From an uncultured Porphyromonadaceae bacterium (GTDB lineage: Bacteria > Bacteroidota > Bacteroidia > Bacteroidales > Muribaculaceae), in NCBI GenBank assembly GCA_900548705.1, contig URLF01000117.1, forward strand, positions 1-6,513: a DNA stretch of 6,513 bases, given 5' to 3'. A model generated the notes under the pieces. It was not told the DNA's origin and did not search any database. It was given only the letters and a program-made list of their open reading frames with translations. The position numbers and the translations under genes were made by a program. The stretch's first letter is position 1; each line of letters begins with the position of its first letter. Shown piece by piece: positions 5,530 to 6,513 of the stretch.

Positions 5530-6513
5530 TTATTCGATATATCCGAAGGCTTTGAGCTTGTTCTCGCGATTGCGCCAGTTGGGTTCCACTTTGACGAAAA
5601 GCTCAAGGTAGACCCTCTTGCCGAAGAAGGTCTCGATATCCTTGCGTGCCTCTGTGCCGACACGTTTGAGCATCGCGCCCCCTTTGCCGATGAGGATTCC
5701 CTTCTGGGAGTCGCGCTCGACATAGATGGCTGCCATGATATGGATGGCGGTCTCCTTCTCCTCGAATTTCTCGACTATCACCTCCACCGAGTAAGGAATC
5801 TCCTTGTCATAGTTGAGGAGGATTTTCTCGCGGATGATTTCGGTGACGAAGAAACGGGCCGGTTTGTCGGTCAGCGCATCCTTGCCGAAATATGGGGGTG
5901 AGGGGGGAAGCAGCTCGATAATACGGTTCATCAGGTTGGAGGTGTTGAAGTTCTCCTTGGCCGAGATGGGGAAGACCTCGGCGTTGGGCAACGTTTCCTT
6001 CCACCGGGCGATGATGGTGTCAAGCTCACCGTTGCCTTTGAGCAGGTCGATTTTGTTAATGACCAACAGCACCGGCATCTTCTGTTTGGCTACTTTTGAG
6101 AGGTAGTCGGCGTTCTTGTCGGGAGTCTCCACGACATCGGTGACGTATAGCAGCACGTCGGCATCGGTGAGTGCGCCCTCGGCGAAGTTGAGCATGCTCT
6201 CCTGGAGCTTGTAGTTGGGCTTCAGCACACCAGGGGTGTCGGAGAAGACAATCTGGTAGTCGGGGGTGTTGACGATGCCCATGATGCGGTGGCGTGTGGT
6301 CTGGGCCTTGGAGGTGATGATGCTGACGCGTTCGCCGACGAGGTCGTTCATCAGTGTGGATTTACCGACATTGGGGTTGCCGACGATGTTTACGAATCCG
6401 GCCTTGTGGCCCGGTTTTACCTCCCTGTCCTCTTTGAGGAATGTCTTTGCGGCCTCTTCGGGATTTTCGGTTACAAAAGGTTCGAGTGCCTCGCTATTGG
6501 GGTTGGTTGTGAG
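5530..6513 (-). CDS. era: GTPase Era with N-terminal extension (5' partial)
   Basis: The frame is open from the right edge to a TAA stop at 5530-5532, giving 327 visible residues; the start codon lies outside. Visible residues 45-52 are the P-loop GNPNVGKS, with DTPG at 92-95, NKID at 153-156 and SAK at 184-186. The C-terminal KH RNA-binding domain contains GILIGKGG at 272-279. Era binds the 3' end of 16S rRNA and helps mature the 30S subunit. The first Met in frame (6351) lies after the P-loop and cannot be the real start. Typical Era proteins begin a few residues before the GFVNIVG segment, yet here at least 35 extra, mostly acidic and polar residues precede it, with no ATG, GTG or TTG codon among them. 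It lies directly upstream of der, with which it probably shares transcripts. Identity is certain; the length of the extension is unknown. Confidence 0.95.
   Translation of the reverse strand, partial: LTTNPNSEALEPFVTENPEEAAKTFLKEDREVKPGHKAGFVNIVGNPNVGKSTLMNDLVGERVSIITSKAQTTRHRIMGIVNTPDYQIVFSDTPGVLKPNYKLQESMLNFAEGALTDADVLLYVTDVVETPDKNADYLSKVAKQKMPVLLVINKIDLLKGNGELDTIIARWKETLPNAEVFPISAKENFNTSNLMNRIIELLPPSPPYFGKDALTDKPARFFVTEIIREKILLNYDKEIPYSVEVIVEKFEEKETAIHIMAAIYVERDSQKGILIGKGGAMLKRVGTEARKDIETFFGKRVYLELFVKVEPNWRNRENKLKAFGYIE

Noticed and set aside
5530..6351. Era starting at the Met at 6351
   Set aside because: This start would remove the P-loop GNPNVGKS, which is present in frame just upstream, so the real start must be further right.

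Overview
The window looks like chromosomal DNA from a member of the Bacteroidota, most likely order Bacteroidales. A moderately GC-rich, Muribaculaceae-like genome is my best guess, but the sequence does not prove the family. The reasons are: start codons preceded by A/T-rich leaders with no Shine-Dalgarno sequence; promoter boxes of the Bacteroides type (TAnnTTTG); an era-der gene pair whose proteins resemble the Bacteroides versions as I recall them; and a lipoprotein with the ASPEG type of OmpA-like motif. I see no insertion sequence, phage gene, CRISPR array, tRNA or rRNA.

Left part, plus strand. The window opens in the last 69 codons of a probable biotin-protein ligase (birA, 1-211). A 402-base gene-free stretch follows (212-613). 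It holds several hairpins and repeats, a possible minus-strand small RNA, and a good promoter for the next gene. That gene (614-2311) encodes a 565-residue lipoprotein with a beta-rich N-terminal region, an OmpA-like middle and C-terminal TPR repeats. A strong hairpin (2328-2368) separates it from a membrane-anchored DNA/RNA non-specific endonuclease (2381-3346), whose start codon lies only 12 bases past the stem. A complete rubrerythrin (3468-4055) follows, with an inverted repeat just upstream of its start.

Right part, minus strand. A hairpin with T-runs on both sides (4090-4121) separates rubrerythrin from the convergent der gene (4159-5475), which encodes a double-GTPase ribosome assembly factor. 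Upstream of der, in the same direction, is era (5530-6513), a GTPase with a KH domain that acts in 30S maturation. era runs off the right edge and has an N-terminal extension ahead of its first GTPase motif. The two genes form a ribosome-biogenesis unit, and a promoter box in the 54-base gap suggests der also has its own promoter.

Functionally this is a mainly housekeeping region: biotin loading, envelope structure, periplasmic nuclease, peroxide defence and ribosome assembly. I did not find a clear new multi-gene system. The points most worth a second look are the intergenic region 212-613, the hairpin abutting the nuclease start, the rubrerythrin upstream dyad and the N-terminal extension of Era.
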